The notes beneath the pieces are model-generated. The model did not search any database, had not been told where the DNA came from, and worked only from the letters and a program-made list of their open reading frames with translations. The translations under genes were made by a program, and so were the position numbers. A stretch of DNA of 64,000 nt from Magnetospirillum molischianum DSM 120 (lineage in GTDB: Bacteria; Pseudomonadota; Alphaproteobacteria; Rhodospirillales; Magnetospirillaceae). This document shows positions 63,492 to 64,000 of the stretch, piece by piece (position 1 is the first letter of the stretch; the number at the start of each line of letters is the position of its first letter). Location: assembly GCF_000294655.1 (NCBI RefSeq), contig NZ_CAHP01000034.1, positions 99,302-163,301 on the forward strand. Direction: 5' to 3'.

Positions 63492-63995
63492 CTATTCCTT
63501 CTTTTCTTTTTTCGGTTTGGGCTTGGGCAGGCGCGAATCGAGCAGTTGGTGCATCTTGGTGTCCATCAGGAACAGCACCGTTCCCTCGTTATCGTCAGCC
63601 ATCTGGGCCTCGATCGAGCCGTTAATCCAACGGATATAGTGGGGGGTCTTCAGCGCGGGCGGTCCCCACCGTTCGATCAGGGCGGCGGCAGTCTTGTCGA
63701 ACGCCTCACGCGGCTGACGTCCGGTCATCTGGAAAATACGCTCGGCCCCGGTTTCGTCCTCGATCGCCATGAACCAGAAATCGGTTGGTGCTCCGGCCAG
63801 GATCACCTGACGCTGGACCCAGTTGTCTTTGCCAGCATCGGTGAACAAGGCGCAACGGTTGACACGGGCGGCGACCATTGCGCTGGGTAGAGCCAGCGGG
63901 GTGCGATCCGCGCCGTTGGGCCGCTCCTGATCCTGTGAACAGACCAGACGGGTGTTGGCGGGAAAGGCGGCGAAGCGTAGCTGGTTCAGCCGCAT
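63492..63995 (-). CDS. Hypothetical protein, possibly incomplete at the window edge
   Basis: At least 167 residues on the minus strand, ending 13 bp from the convergent DUF3422 gene. It starts at the ATG at 63995, but only five bases remain to the edge, so a longer N-terminus cannot be excluded. Visible features: NRCALFTDAGKDNWVQRQVI, then FWFMAIEDETGAERIFQMTG, PHYIRWINGSIEAQMADDNE and a strongly basic Lys/Pro tail (LPKPKPKKEKKE). I do not recognise a family. No signal peptide or membrane helix is obvious. Confidence 0.6.
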   Translation of the reverse strand: MRLNQLRFAAFPANTRLVCSQDQERPNGADRTPLALPSAMVAARVNRCALFTDAGKDNWVQRQVILAGAPTDFWFMAIEDETGAERIFQMTGRQPREAFDKTAAALIERWGPPALKTPHYIRWINGSIEAQMADDNEGTVLFLMDTKMHQLLDSRLPKPKPKKEKKE

Positions 63996-64000
63996 TCCGA

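Overview
The window looks like ordinary core chromosome of a GC-rich alphaproteobacterium, most likely of the Rhodospirillales (Magnetospirillum/Phaeospirillum/Rhodospirillum-like). The basis is gene content and order: a ChvI/ChvG-type two-component pair, the TCA block mdh-sucCD-sucAB-lpd, a free-standing F0 operon with both b and b' subunits, metX-metW, ihfB-lapA, cmk-rpsA, and dsbA-like upstream of smc. Codon use is uniform. I see no insertion sequence, prophage, CRISPR array, rRNA or tRNA.

Layout. 1-1.3 kb (minus): start of a cobalt ECF transporter (cbiM, cbiN, first 22 codons of cbiQ) behind a cobalamin riboswitch with its own promoter. 1.5-8 kb (plus): chvI-chvG-like regulators, a DsbA-like exported thioredoxin and smc. 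8-12.7 kb (minus): a lipoprotein, the overlapping argD-argF-hslO set and an ABC-2 permease that starts 15 bp from the divergent recX. 13.5-17.3 kb (plus): a Cache-domain chemoreceptor and thiC behind a TPP riboswitch. 17.4-22 kb (minus): an IalB-like protein, an OmpA-family porin, pssA-psd (psd highly unusual) and a LysM protein. 22.2-31.4 kb (plus): cytochrome b561, rplY-pth-ychF, prfC (with a small divergent DNA-binding-like protein), a DUF2076 protein, atpI-B-E-F'-F and a GNAT acetyltransferase. 31.6-37.8 kb (minus): pyrF, ihfB-lapA, and metX-metW-cobE-glycosyltransferase-gpsA-lipoprotein, mostly with overlapping or near-touching ends. 38-44.2 kb (plus): chorismate mutase-hisC-tyrC, ligA and zapE. 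44.5-53.3 kb (plus): the TCA operon. 53.6-64 kb: rmuC (+), pgi and mtnA (-), cmk-rpsA (+), tldD (-), a DUF3422 protein (+) and an incomplete hypothetical gene (-).

Functional themes are central carbon metabolism (five TCA genes in series), ATP synthesis, aromatic/histidine, arginine and methionine biosynthesis, phospholipid synthesis and translation. B12 recurs: a B12-controlled cobalt importer at one end, and cobE placed directly behind metXW.

The most unusual items are: (1) a Psd homologue next to pssA that has lost the conserved active-site His and the Gly-Ser self-cleavage motif and carries a 60-residue six-cysteine segment exactly at the cleavage site; (2) a chorismate mutase whose C-terminal part reads like a decayed prephenate dehydratase-ACT module; (3) a prephenate dehydrogenase with Cys in place of the third Gly of its nucleotide-binding motif; (4) a 333-bp gene-free stretch with three successive stem-loops after lpd. 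I do not see a wholly new multi-gene system.
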